From the NCBI RefSeq assembly GCF_002979975.1, contig NZ_PCQD01000003.1, forward strand, positions 372,001-436,000: a stretch of 64,000 nucleotides of DNA, given 5' to 3'. Shown here one piece after another: positions 38,253 through 46,231 of this stretch (position 1 is the first letter of the stretch; every line of letters begins with the position of its first letter). This DNA comes from Pseudomonas sp. MYb185. GTDB lineage: Bacteria > Pseudomonadota > Gammaproteobacteria > Pseudomonadales > Pseudomonadaceae. The notes under the pieces are model-generated. The model did no database searches, had not been told where the DNA came from, and saw only the letters and a program-made list of their open reading frames with translations. Both the position numbers and the translations under genes were made by a program.

Positions 38253-39656
38253 TCAGCGCCTGACCGGGGCCAGGAAGGTTGATTCGGCCACAACCGGGAC
38301 GCTGTTGTCATCCATTGCCGTAAGGACGAAGCGGATCCGCTGACGCGCGGCCGGCAGCTGTTCCCCGGTCCAGATGACGCGCAGCGGAATATCACGGATA
38401 TCTTCCGCATCCAGCTGCAGGGTGACCGGTGCTGACAATTGCAGATCGGCCGGAGCGTCCAGCCGCAACTGGTAGTGACCGGGCTGCTGGCGCTTGTTGA
38501 TCACCTTGAGACTGTAGCTATTCTCCAGCTGGCCGGCGTTGTTCTCGCGGAACATGGTGCGATCCCGGGTCACGTCCAGCGACATCAGCGGGCGCTCCAT
38601 CAGCGCCACCACGAACAGGCCTATCATCAGTGCCAGCACGCTGCCATAGCCGAGCAGCCGTGGACGCAGCCACCGGGTCTGGCCGCCGTGCTGGGCGCGT
38701 TCAGAGGTATAGCTGATCAGGCCGCGTGCGTAACCCATCCGGTCCATGATGCTGTCACAGGCATCGATGCAGGCGGCGCAGGCGATGCATTCGTACTGCA
38801 GGCCGTCACGGATATCGATGCCGGTCGGGCAGACCTGGACGCACAGGGTGCAATCGATGCAATCGCCCAAACCAAGGGCGGCAGGCTCGCTGTCCTTGCG
38901 CCGTGGCCCGCGTTGTTCGCCCCGTTCGGCGTCATAGGCGATGACCAGCGTATCACGGTCGAACATCGCGCTCTGAAAGCGTCCATAGGGACACATGTCG
39001 CGGCAGACCTTCTCGCGCAGCCAGCCGGCGTTGATATAGGTGGCGGCGGTGAAGAAGAACAGCCAGAACGCCGCCTGGCCACCCAGATTGAAGGTCAGCA
39101 GATCGCTGCTCAGCTCGCGGATCGGCGCGAAATAACCGATGAAGGTCAGCGCCGTGATCAGGCTCACGGCCAGCCAGATGGCGTGCTTGGCACCGCGTCG
39201 CAGCAGTTTGTCGAGCGACCAGGGTGCGGCATCCAGGCGGATACGCTGGTGGCGATCACCTTCGGTGACCTTTTCCGCCCACATGAAGATCCAGGTCCAG
39301 ACGCTTTGCGGGCAGGTGTAGCCGCACCAGATACGCCCGGCGACCACGGTGATGAAGAACAGGCCGAAGGCGGCGATGATCAGGATCGCCGACAGCAGGA
39401 TCAGGTCCTGCGGCCAGAAGGTGGCACCGAAGATATGGAACTTGCGGCTGACCAGATCCCAGAGCACCGCCTGGCGTTGATCCCAGTTCAGCCAGGCGGT
39501 GCCGAAGAACAGCAGGAACAGCAGGCCGGTACCGAGCAGGCGAAACCGTCGGTAGCGTCCCTTGAAGCCGCGTGTATGAATCGGGCCGCCGGCGCTTGCA
39601 GGCGTATTGCGTGCAATGGCGGCATCGATGATCTTGGTGGGAATTCGCTCACCCAT
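38253..39656 (-). CDS. ccoG: Cytochrome c oxidase accessory protein CcoG (RdxA/FixG)
   Basis: Membrane-bound iron-sulfur protein that reduces copper during assembly of cbb3-type oxidase. The 467 residues contain several membrane helices, the motif GRIWCGYTCPQSVW, two ferredoxin-type clusters (CIDCTLCVQVCPTGID and CIACAACIDACD) and a C-terminal Ig-like domain. It is normally next to ccoNOQP; those genes are not in this window. No Anr/FNR dyad was found upstream. Confidence 0.95.
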   Translation of the reverse strand: MGERIPTKIIDAAIARNTPASAGGPIHTRGFKGRYRRFRLLGTGLLFLLFFGTAWLNWDQRQAVLWDLVSRKFHIFGATFWPQDLILLSAILIIAAFGLFFITVVAGRIWCGYTCPQSVWTWIFMWAEKVTEGDRHQRIRLDAAPWSLDKLLRRGAKHAIWLAVSLITALTFIGYFAPIRELSSDLLTFNLGGQAAFWLFFFTAATYINAGWLREKVCRDMCPYGRFQSAMFDRDTLVIAYDAERGEQRGPRRKDSEPAALGLGDCIDCTLCVQVCPTGIDIRDGLQYECIACAACIDACDSIMDRMGYARGLISYTSERAQHGGQTRWLRPRLLGYGSVLALMIGLFVVALMERPLMSLDVTRDRTMFRENNAGQLENSYSLKVINKRQQPGHYQLRLDAPADLQLSAPVTLQLDAEDIRDIPLRVIWTGEQLPAARQRIRFVLTAMDDNSVPVVAESTFLAPVRR

Positions 39657-40013
39657 GGTCTACCCCATCAGTGGTTAATCAGGCTGATGGGGATGATCGC
39701 CAGTAGCGCTGCCATGTAACAGGCTCAGGTTTTCAATAAAAAACCATATCAGGCGCAAAGGCGCGTCTTTTGGGGGCGACGCATTGTCGCAGACTGGGCT
39801 GGTACGGCGGTATGGTGTTTTCTACCGGGGCGAGGGGCCTGGCATGACTGCTGATATGGTTTTTATGGCTGCATCTGATCCTGTTCATTTCCTGACTGAT
39901 ATTGCATAGTGCGCGGTCGGATCAATTTTGCCTTGAGGCTGACGGTACATGTATTACCAGCAAGATGAGTGCGAACGAAGCGGGCGACACGGCGCGCATG
40001 AACGGAGGCGGGC
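39657..40013. other. 357-bp divergent intergenic region between ccoG and the CidA-like gene
   Basis: No convincing gene is seen. The stretch 39730-39765 is AT-rich and may hold the ccoG promoter. A 15-codon minus-strand reading frame (39668-39715) lacks a ribosome-binding site. No TTGAT-N4-ATCAA site was found. Confidence 0.4.
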
Positions 40014-40364
40014 ATGAATCTGGGAGCCTTGTTGTGGTTGATGGCGCTGCAGGTAGTGGGTGCCGTGATCAGTCATTTCCTGGTGCCGGCGCTGCCGGGA
40101 CCGATCATCGGCATGGTGTTGCTGGTGCTCGGCCTGATCGTGCTGGGTGAGGTACCTGAATCGCTGCAGCGTACCGCGTCGGCGCTACTGGGCTATCTGC
40201 CGCTGCTGCTGGTGGTACCCGCCTCGGGCATCATGCTCAGTCATGACCGGCTGCTCGCGGATTGGCTGCCAATCACGCTGGCGCTGGTCGGCTCGCTGCT
40301 GGTGGCCATCCCCTTCTGTGGCTGGTTGCTGCAATGGTTGATACGCCGTCAGGAGGGTCGCTGA
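40014..40364 (+). CDS. CidA/LrgA-family holin-like membrane protein
   Basis: A 116-residue protein with four predicted membrane segments and the family motif LPGPIIGMVLLVLGLIVLGE. CidA/LrgA proteins affect murein hydrolase activity and, in some species, pyruvate uptake under overflow conditions. GGAGG precedes the ATG. It overlaps the next gene by one base (TGATG), forming the usual two-gene unit. Confidence 0.9.
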   Translation: MNLGALLWLMALQVVGAVISHFLVPALPGPIIGMVLLVLGLIVLGEVPESLQRTASALLGYLPLLLVVPASGIMLSHDRLLADWLPITLALVGSLLVAIPFCGWLLQWLIRRQEGR

Positions 40365-41050
40365 TGCTCGCTCTGCTGATAACCATTCCGGTATTCGCGC
40401 CGATGTTGACGGTGGCCGCCTATCAGGCTTCGCTGTGGGTGCAGCGGCGTACCGGCTCGCTGTTGCTGCAGCCGGTGATAGTGACGCTGGCCCTGGTGAT
40501 TGCCATGCTCTGGTTGCTGGACATGGACTATGTCATCTACCGTGAGGCCGCGGAGCCGATCGCGCTGCTGCTGGGGCCGGCCACGGTGGCGCTGGCGGTA
40601 CCCCTGTATCAGCAGCGCCAGCGGATCCGCCTGCTGTTGTGGCCGATTCTGATCACCCTGCTGGTCGGTGGTGTGCTGATCGTCGCCCTGACCCTGTTGC
40701 TTGGCTGGCTGCTGGGCGCCCCCTTCGTGACGCTGATGTCGCTGGCGCCCAAGTCGGTGACCATGCCGATCGCCATGCTGCTTTCCGAACAGGCCGGTGG
40801 TGACGCGGCGATGACCGCCGCACTGGTGATGCTGACCGGGGTGATAGGTACGGTGATGGCGCCGCCGCTGTTGCGGATGGCGCGAGTCGATTCGCCCGCG
40901 GCCCGGGGCCTGACCCTGGGCATGAATGCCCATGCCATAGGCACCGCCCACGCGCTGCGCGAGGGTGGGGAATGTGCCGCCTTCGCTGCGTTGGGCATGA
41001 GCCTGCTGGGGTTGGCGACCGCGCTGCTGCTGCCCTGGTTCATAGGCTGA
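40364..41050 (+). CDS. CidB/LrgB-family membrane protein
   Basis: A 228-residue partner of the CidA-like protein with many hydrophobic helices and the family segments LAPKSVTMPIAMLLSEQAGG and GLTLGMNAHAIGTAHAL. AGGAGG lies just before the ATG at 40364; a longer frame opens at 40262 inside the previous gene but is not supported. Confidence 0.9.
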   Translation: MLALLITIPVFAPMLTVAAYQASLWVQRRTGSLLLQPVIVTLALVIAMLWLLDMDYVIYREAAEPIALLLGPATVALAVPLYQQRQRIRLLLWPILITLLVGGVLIVALTLLLGWLLGAPFVTLMSLAPKSVTMPIAMLLSEQAGGDAAMTAALVMLTGVIGTVMAPPLLRMARVDSPAARGLTLGMNAHAIGTAHALREGGECAAFAALGMSLLGLATALLLPWFIG

Positions 41051-41055
41051 GTACT

Positions 41056-41083
41056 GCGGAGCCTGCACCAGTGCAGGCTCCGC
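41056..41083. terminator. Bidirectional hairpin between lrgB-like gene and catalase
   Basis: GCGGAGCCTGCAC and GTGCAGGCTCCGC form a perfect 13-bp stem separated by only two bases, in the 63-bp gap between convergent genes. There is no T tract, but the stability and position suggest a two-way terminator. Confidence 0.7.
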
Positions 41084-41113
41084 CGCTTCCGACCTGATCA
41101 GTCGTGGCTGGGG

Positions 41114-42613
41114 TCAGGCCTCACCCATGCCCTCGGCTGGTTCAGGCGCGCTGCCGCTGCGTACCTTCTCCTCGATACGCCGCCCGACCTCGGGGTCGAT
41201 ACTCTTCCAGTAGTCCAGGGCCCGCTCCAGTACCGGGCTGCGCACCCCGCCGAGCAGACTGCCAGCAACCTGCTCGACCAGTCTGTCGCGCTGCCCGTCA
41301 TCGAACACCTCGCGCACCATGGTGCCCGGCTGGCCGAAGTCGTCATCCTCCGGGTGCAGGGTATAGGCGCTGCGCACCATGGCGCCGTCCGCCTCCCAGC
41401 CATCCTCCATCTTGCCGGTATTGTCGGCCCAACTGCGATCGCCGCTGTTGGGTACATACACCGGGGCATTACCGCTGTGCTCGTAGGTCATCTGACCATC
41501 GAACATATAGGTGTTGACCGGTACCTTGGGTCGGTTCACCGGCAACTGATGGAAGTTGGTGCCGATACGGTTGCGCTGGGCGTCGTTATAGGCGAAGGCG
41601 CGACCCAGCAGCATCTTGTCCGGAGACAGGCCGATGCCGGGAACCGTGTTGCCGGGAGAGAAGGCCGCCTGCTCGATCTGGGCGAAGAAGTTCTCCGGAT
41701 TGCGGTTCAGCGTCATCTTGCCCACCTTGATCAGCGGGTAATCCTTGTGCGACCAGATCTTGGTCAGATCGAAGGGATTGAAGCGGTAGTTGGCCGCCTC
41801 GGCGTAGGGCATCACCTGCACTGACAGCGTCCAGCTCGGGTGCTCACCGCGCTGGATGGCCTCGAACAGGTCACGGCGATGGTAGTCCGCATCCTTGCCG
41901 GCCATATCGGCCGCCTCGGCATTGGTGAAAAACTCCATGCCCTGGTCGGTATGGAAGTGGTATTTCACCCAGAAGCGTTCGCCGGCGGCATTGACCCACA
42001 TATAGGTATGCGAGCCATAGCCGTTCATGTGCCGCCAGGTACGCGGCAGGCCCCGATCCCCCATCAGATAGGTGACCTGGTGCGCCGACTCGGGGTTGTT
42101 GGTCCAGAAGTCCCATTGCATGTGGTTGTCGCGCAGGCCTGAGTCGGGCAGGCGTTTCTGGCTGCGGATGAAGTGTGGAAACTTCATCGGGTCACGTACG
42201 AAGAAGATCGGCGTGTTGTTGCCCACCAGATCGTAGTTGCCTTCGCTGGTATAGAACTTCAGCGAAAAGCCACGCACGTCGCGCCAGGTATCCGGGCTGC
42301 CCATCTCGCCGGCGACGGTGGAGAAGCGGGCCAGCATTTCAGTCTGGCTGCCCTGTTGGAACAGCGCGGCCTTGGTGTAGGCCGAGACATTCTCGGTGGT
42401 TTCGAATACACCGAAGGCACCCGCGCCCTTGGCATGCGGCTGGCGCTCAGGGACTTTTTCCCGGTTGAAGTGCGCCATCTGCTCGAGAAAGTGCACATCA
42501 TGCAGCATGATCGGACCATCGGCACCGATGGTAAGCGAGTTGCGATCGCTGGGTGCCGGCGCGCCGGCACCGGTGGTCGAGCCGGTGGGCGGCTTTCTAT
42601 TTGAATCACTCAT
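41114..42613 (-). CDS. katA: Monofunctional heme catalase, small-subunit clade
   Basis: Decomposes hydrogen peroxide; 499 residues. The catalytic His lies in [13 protein letters not shown] (most relatives have a hydrophobic pair such as VV or VP before the His; here it is Gln-Pro). The catalytic Asn is in [15 protein letters not shown] and the heme-ligand Tyr is in [15 protein letters not shown]. No signal peptide is visible, so it is probably cytosolic. An AGGAGGA-type site precedes the ATG. No OxyR site was identified by eye. The symbol is by family only. Confidence 0.93.
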   Translation of the reverse strand: MSDSNRKPPTGSTTGAGAPAPSDRNSLTIGADGPIMLHDVHFLEQMAHFNREKVPERQPHAKGAGAFGVFETTENVSAYTKAALFQQGSQTEMLARFSTVAGEMGSPDTWRDVRGFSLKFYTSEGNYDLVGNNTPIFFVRDPMKFPHFIRSQKRLPDSGLRDNHMQWDFWTNNPESAHQVTYLMGDRGLPRTWRHMNGYGSHTYMWVNAAGERFWVKYHFHTDQGMEFFTNAEAADMAGKDADYHRRDLFEAIQRGEHPSWTLSVQVMPYAEAANYRFNPFDLTKIWSHKDYPLIKVGKMTLNRNPENFFAQIEQAAFSPGNTVPGIGLSPDKMLLGRAFAYNDAQRNRIGTNFHQLPVNRPKVPVNTYMFDGQMTYEHSGNAPVYVPNSGDRSWADNTGKMEDGWEADGAMVRSAYTLHPEDDDFGQPGTMVREVFDDGQRDRLVEQVAGSLLGGVRSPVLERALDYWKSIDPEVGRRIEEKVRSGSAPEPAEGMGEA

Positions 42614-42716
42614 GGGGAACGTCCTCCTGTTCAGGCATCGGAAGCCCTGACTGTCACGGCTTCATTCAACACTGTAGACCATGGGGGCGGTCAGGGAGGC
42701 CGTAGGGACGGTTGAT

Positions 42717-42875
42717 TCAGAACCGCCGGGAGTCCGGCGGCAGTTGTGGCTCTTCCAGCAGTGCCAGCGATGCTGCCTGCTCCAGATCGGTATCGTTGTA
42801 GCGGTTCAGGGTTTTGCTGACGGCGATATAGAAACCGATCAGGAACAGGATCATCATCAGGAGTTCAGCTGGCAT
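42717..42875 (-). CDS. Very small single-helix membrane protein (52 residues), possibly CcoQ-like
   Basis: Starts MPAELLMMILFLIGFYIAV, a single hydrophobic helix, then a charged tail with DLEQAASLALLEEP. Helix plus tail with A-A-x-L-x-L-x-E resembles the CcoQ/FixQ subunit of cbb3 oxidase, but only loosely. Its ATG overlaps the end of the preceding 64-residue gene by 11 bp. AGGTAGCA upstream gives a modest ribosome-binding site. Not firmly recognised; it could be a new small membrane protein. Confidence 0.5.
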   Translation of the reverse strand: MPAELLMMILFLIGFYIAVSKTLNRYNDTDLEQAASLALLEEPQLPPDSRRF

Positions 42876-43059
42876 GTTGTGCTACCTCGGCAGACGGATG
42901 GAACTGACGCAGCGTACGCCAGCTGTGGACCAGCATCAACAGCCTGCCGACCAGGAAGAGCAGGCCACTGACCCAGCGCAGGACGAAGCCCGGATGGCTG
43001 CCCTGCAGGTATGGCCTGGTGTCATCACCCTGTTCAGTTCTTCCAACGTCCCGGCTCAT
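42865..43059 (-). CDS. Small membrane protein (64 residues) resembling the last helix of CcoN
   Basis: A hydrophilic N-terminus is followed by one helix in RWVSGLLFLVGRLLMLVHSW and a short tail. The pattern around the helix (R-G/S-LLFL-G-LLM-W-T) recalls the C-terminal helix of cbb3 oxidase subunit CcoN. The gene starts 26 bp inside the end of the TRIC gene and has no good ribosome-binding site of its own, so it would depend on translational coupling. Alternatives: an undescribed small protein, or remnant of a lost oxidase gene. Confidence 0.45.
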   Translation of the reverse strand: MSRDVGRTEQGDDTRPYLQGSHPGFVLRWVSGLLFLVGRLLMLVHSWRTLRQFHPSAEVAQHAS

Positions 43060-43654
43060 AGGAAAATACCGGCAGTGACCAGGACCAGCGAATGGCCGCC
43101 AGGCGTACTGCCAGGCCGAAACTGAAGGAAGCCAGCAGATTGACGTCCTCATTGATGCCCCATTGGCGCAGACTCAGATAGAGAATCGCCACCACCAGGG
43201 ATACGCTGGCATACAACTCCTTGCGCAATACCATGGGGGTGCGGTTGCACAGCAGGTCGCGCAGGATACCGCCGAAGATACCGGTGGTCATGCCGGCCAT
43301 GATCACCACGGTGGGACTGTAGTCCAGCTGCAGGGCGACGTTGCAGCCGATCACGGTGAAGGCGATCAGCCCCATGGCATCGAGCACCAGGAATATCGAG
43401 TGCAGGCGGTGCATGTAGCGCGCCACCAGCATGGTCAGCAGGCCGGCGGAGATGGTCAGGTGGATGTACATGGGATGCTGGGTCCAGGTGACCGGGTAGT
43501 TACCCAGCAGCATGTCGCGCACCGTACCACCGCCCAGGGCGGTGATGAAGGCGATGAAGGCGACCCCGAACATATCCATGTTGCGCCTGCCGGCGGCAAG
43601 CGCGCCGGACATGGCTTCAGCGGTGATGGCTATCAGATAGACGTAAAGAAGCAC
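43034..43654 (-). CDS. TRIC-family (UPF0126) membrane channel protein under a glycine riboswitch
   Basis: A 206-residue inner-membrane protein with two repeats of three helices, each containing the Gly-rich motif (GGGTVRDMLLG and GGILRDLLC) of trimeric intracellular cation channel relatives. The long frame begins at 43783, but that part is the riboswitch; the probable start is the GTG at 43654, seven bases after AGAGGA. The riboswitch in the leader suggests a role in glycine (or similar amino-acid) movement or in the ion balance that accompanies it. Confidence 0.88.
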   Translation of the reverse strand: MLLYVYLIAITAEAMSGALAAGRRNMDMFGVAFIAFITALGGGTVRDMLLGNYPVTWTQHPMYIHLTISAGLLTMLVARYMHRLHSIFLVLDAMGLIAFTVIGCNVALQLDYSPTVVIMAGMTTGIFGGILRDLLCNRTPMVLRKELYASVSLVVAILYLSLRQWGINEDVNLLASFSFGLAVRLAAIRWSWSLPVFSYEPGRWKN

Positions 43655-43677
43655 ACAGGTTTCCTCTGAACTGTGTC

Positions 43678-43893
43678 GCCTCTCCCCCTGTCCTTTTACC
43701 TGAGAGTTTACGCAGTCACAGACTGCTTGCCCCTTCGGTGGGTTGCTCGGGCAACCTCTCTCCAGCTGGCGGTACGGTCGCATGGAAAGCGCCTCGGCGG
43801 CGCCTGTCAGGCTTCCTGATATGGTTCGCAGTAACTGTGCCTGAGCGATTATGGGAGTTTGCGCCTTCGGCGGGGGTGGTTGCCCCTCTCTCC
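43678..43893 (-). ncRNA. Tandem glycine riboswitch
   Basis: On the minus strand two similar aptamers follow each other. The first starts at 43893 with GGAGAGAGGGGC and contains CGCCGAAGGCGCAA and GCTCAGGCACAG. The second starts at 43763 with GGAGAGAGGTTGC and contains CACCGAAGGGGCAAGC and CTCTCAGGTAAAAGGACAG, the hallmark glycine-aptamer core. A short linker with the hairpin GCGCCGCCGAGGCGC joins them. The second aptamer ends about 24 bases before the TRIC start codon, so control of translation initiation is likely. Confidence 0.95.
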
Positions 43894-43905
43894 TGCGAGC
43901 CGGCG

Positions 43906-43911
43906 ATTATA
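43906..43911 (-). promoter_or_regulatory. -10 element of the riboswitch transcript
   Basis: Minus-strand TATAAT, about 13 bases before the first riboswitch aptamer. The -35 region (ATGGCG) is poor. Spacing to the aptamer places the transcript start almost at its first base. Confidence 0.65.
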
Positions 43912-44037
43912 CAGTAAGCGCGCGCTAGCGCCATGCCGGGTCAGATAAAGCCGATCGATCGACCGATGCCGGAGTTTTACGGGCGGTGGTGCCGCGGATT
44001 GATTACACTGGGGCCGAGCAACCCAGTGGAGAGGCCA

Positions 44038-44574
44038 ATGCATCAGCAGATACTCGATTTCTGGTTCGCGCAGCTCGAACCAGCGATGTGGTGGACCAAG
44101 GATGAGCAATTGGACCGGTTGATCGAGCAACGCTTCGGCATGCTGCACCGGCAGGCGACTGGCGCCGAATTGTGGCGCTGGCGTGCGACACCGCAGGGGC
44201 GGCTGGCCGAGATCATCCTGCTCGACCAGTTCTCGCGAAATATCCACCGCGGCCGACCTGAATCCTTCGCCTATGACGGCATGGCGCTGGTCCTGGCGCA
44301 AGAAGCCATCACCGCCGGTGCCGACCTGGCCCTGCCGGTAGTACAGCGCAGCTTCATGTACATGCCATTCATGCACAGCGAGTCGCTGCCGGTCCACGAG
44401 CGGGCAGTGGAGCTGTTCAGTACCCCCGGCATGGAAAGCAGCCTGGATTTCGAGGTGCAGCACCGGGACATCCTGCGGCGCTTCGGCCGCTACCCGCACC
44501 GTAATCAGATTCTGGGGCGAACCTCCACCGACGAGGAGCTGGTATTCCTGTCCCAGCCGGGTTCGTCATTCTGA
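44038..44574 (+). CDS. DUF924-family protein
   Basis: A 178-residue cytosolic helical protein of the DUF924 family (TPR-like fold, function unknown). Typical segments are ILDFWFAQLEPAMWW, GRLAEIILLDQFSRNIHRG, SFMYMPFMHSE and GRYPHRNQILGR. The ATG at 44038 has GGAGAGG upstream; a start at 43933 would run through the riboswitch promoter. It is divergent from the riboswitch operon and 41 bp before a lipoprotein gene. Confidence 0.9.
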   Translation: MHQQILDFWFAQLEPAMWWTKDEQLDRLIEQRFGMLHRQATGAELWRWRATPQGRLAEIILLDQFSRNIHRGRPESFAYDGMALVLAQEAITAGADLALPVVQRSFMYMPFMHSESLPVHERAVELFSTPGMESSLDFEVQHRDILRRFGRYPHRNQILGRTSTDEELVFLSQPGSSF

Positions 44575-44615
44575 ACGGCACCAACTCTACCGACCTATTT
44601 GATGAGGACATGACT

Positions 44616-45569
44616 ATGTACCCCAAGACCTTGACGCTGGCGCTGGCCGCCACCCTGACCACCCTGGCTGGTTGTGGCACCAAGGCGGTTGACCAACCAG
44701 CGCAGGACGTCATTGGCGAGATCGCATTCTCTACCGAGCTGCACTGTGGCCGCCTGCCGGTCACCGCCGAGGGCCAGGGTGAACACCTGCAGATGCGAGT
44801 CAATGGTGAGCAGCTCGAGCTGCGCCGCGCGATCAGCGCCTCCGGTGCGCGCTATGTCGCCGAGACTGACGAGGAAACCAGCCTGTGGTTCAAGGGCGAG
44901 CAGGCCTGGCTGGTGTTGCAGGGTACCGAGTATCCGTTGTGCGCCCCTGTCGGCGCGATCATCGAGCCCTACCGCGCCTCCGGCAATGAGCCGTTCTGGT
45001 CGGTGACGCTGGAGCACGGCATGCTGAGCCTGAACCGGCTGAACGAAGGCGAGCTGCCGGCCCAGCCCTATGTCGTCGGTGATACCCGCGGCCAGATCAG
45101 CACCCAGGAACACCCGGTCAGCCTTCAGGTAACCGACCAGCTGTGCCACGACAGCATGAGCGGCATGCCCTATCCGCAGCAGGTCAGTGTGCAGGTGGAT
45201 GGTGCCACGCTGCAGGGGTGCGGTGGTGAGCCGGCGCGCCTGCTGCAAGGGGGCGAATGGGTGGTCGAGGATATCAATGGTGGCGGCATCATCGACCGGT
45301 CGCGGGTGACACTGAATTTCTGGACCGATGGCCGGGTAAGCGGACGTGCCTCCTGCAACAGCTACATGGGACAATACCAACTGACCGGGGAGGGCCTGAG
45401 CATCGGCCAGACGGCCACCACCAGAATGGCCTGCGCACCCTCTCTGATGGAGCAGGAGCAGCGGGTGCTGCGTAACCTGGAGAACCTGCAGGGCTTTGAT
45501 TTCGATGAGACCGGTGCACTGCTGTTGCGGTCTGCCGACGGATCATTCAAGGCCCGCCTGGAAAACTGA
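44616..45569 (+). CDS. META-domain lipoprotein with COG3650-like region
   Basis: A 317-residue predicted lipoprotein. The signal peptide ends in the lipobox LAGC, so the mature N-terminal Cys is lipidated. The middle part has ASGNEPFWSVTLE and LCHDSMSGMPYP, typical of COG3650 proteins. The C-terminal part is a META (HslJ-type) domain with GGEWVVEDI, GRVSGRASCNSYMGQY and TTRMACAPSLMEQE. META proteins such as HslJ are linked to heat and novobiocin resistance. Start choice: ATG 44616, seven bases after GAGGA. Confidence 0.85.
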   Translation: MYPKTLTLALAATLTTLAGCGTKAVDQPAQDVIGEIAFSTELHCGRLPVTAEGQGEHLQMRVNGEQLELRRAISASGARYVAETDEETSLWFKGEQAWLVLQGTEYPLCAPVGAIIEPYRASGNEPFWSVTLEHGMLSLNRLNEGELPAQPYVVGDTRGQISTQEHPVSLQVTDQLCHDSMSGMPYPQQVSVQVDGATLQGCGGEPARLLQGGEWVVEDINGGGIIDRSRVTLNFWTDGRVSGRASCNSYMGQYQLTGEGLSIGQTATTRMACAPSLMEQEQRVLRNLENLQGFDFDETGALLLRSADGSFKARLEN

Positions 45570-45589
45570 TAATAATCAAGGAGATAAAC

Positions 45590-46171
45590 GTGATAGCACT
45601 GGTACTGGGGTTACTGATCTTTCTCGGCGTGCATTCCACGCGCCTGTTTGCCGCCGATTGGCGTACCACCCAGGTCGAGCGCCGCGGACTGGGGGCCTGG
45701 AAGGGCCTGTATTCGGTGGTGGCGGTGGTTGGCCTGCTGTTGATCATCTGGGGATATGGGCAGGCGCGGCTGGCACCCACCTGGCTGTGGGTATCGCCGG
45801 TCTGGACCCGCCATCTGGCGGCGCTGCTGACGATCCCCGCCTTTATCCTGCTGGCGGCGACGTATGTGCCGGGCACGCATATCAAGGCCCGGGTCGGCCA
45901 TCCGATGCTGCTGGGGGTCAAGTTCTGGGCCCTGGCGCACTTGATCGCCAACGGCACCTTGGCCGACCTGTTGCTGTTCGGCGGCTTTCTGGCCTGGGCT
46001 GTGGCCCTGTATGTGGTGCTGCGCCGCCGTGACCGGCTGGCTGGCGTACGCTACCCGGCTGCCGGCGTCAGCCGGGATGGCATCGCCGTTGTCGTCGGTC
46101 TGCTGGCCTGGGTGATATTCGCCCTGTGGTTGCATGGGCCGTTGATCGGTGTCCGGCCCTTCGGCGGCTGA
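45590..46171 (+). CDS. NnrU-family membrane protein
   Basis: A 193-residue integral membrane protein with five or six helices. It matches the NnrU family (named from a gene needed for nitrite/NO reduction in Rhodobacter; related to isoprenoid-modifying methyltransferase-like proteins) by FLGVHSTRLFAADWRT and HPMLLGVKFWALAHLIANG. The GTG start follows AAGGAGA. No denitrification genes are nearby, so the role here is open. Confidence 0.88.
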   Translation: MIALVLGLLIFLGVHSTRLFAADWRTTQVERRGLGAWKGLYSVVAVVGLLLIIWGYGQARLAPTWLWVSPVWTRHLAALLTIPAFILLAATYVPGTHIKARVGHPMLLGVKFWALAHLIANGTLADLLLFGGFLAWAVALYVVLRRRDRLAGVRYPAAGVSRDGIAVVVGLLAWVIFALWLHGPLIGVRPFGG

Positions 46172-46231
46172 CTGGCGTGCCTTGTCTCATCACCGCGGCA
46201 GCCGTGAGGCTGCCCACCCGGGAGTATGATC

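Noticed and set aside
39668-39715. 15-codon hydrophobic minus-strand frame just upstream of ccoG
   Set aside because: No ribosome-binding site and too short to judge; only a remote chance of a leader peptide.
41114-42613. Gln-Pro before the catalytic His of catalase as a sign of an inactive enzyme
   Set aside because: The catalytic His and Asn and the heme Tyr are all present; the neighbouring pair varies in the family.
43654-43783. N-terminal extension of the TRIC protein from an ATG at 43783
   Set aside because: This stretch is the second glycine aptamer; the GTG at 43654 has a good ribosome-binding site.
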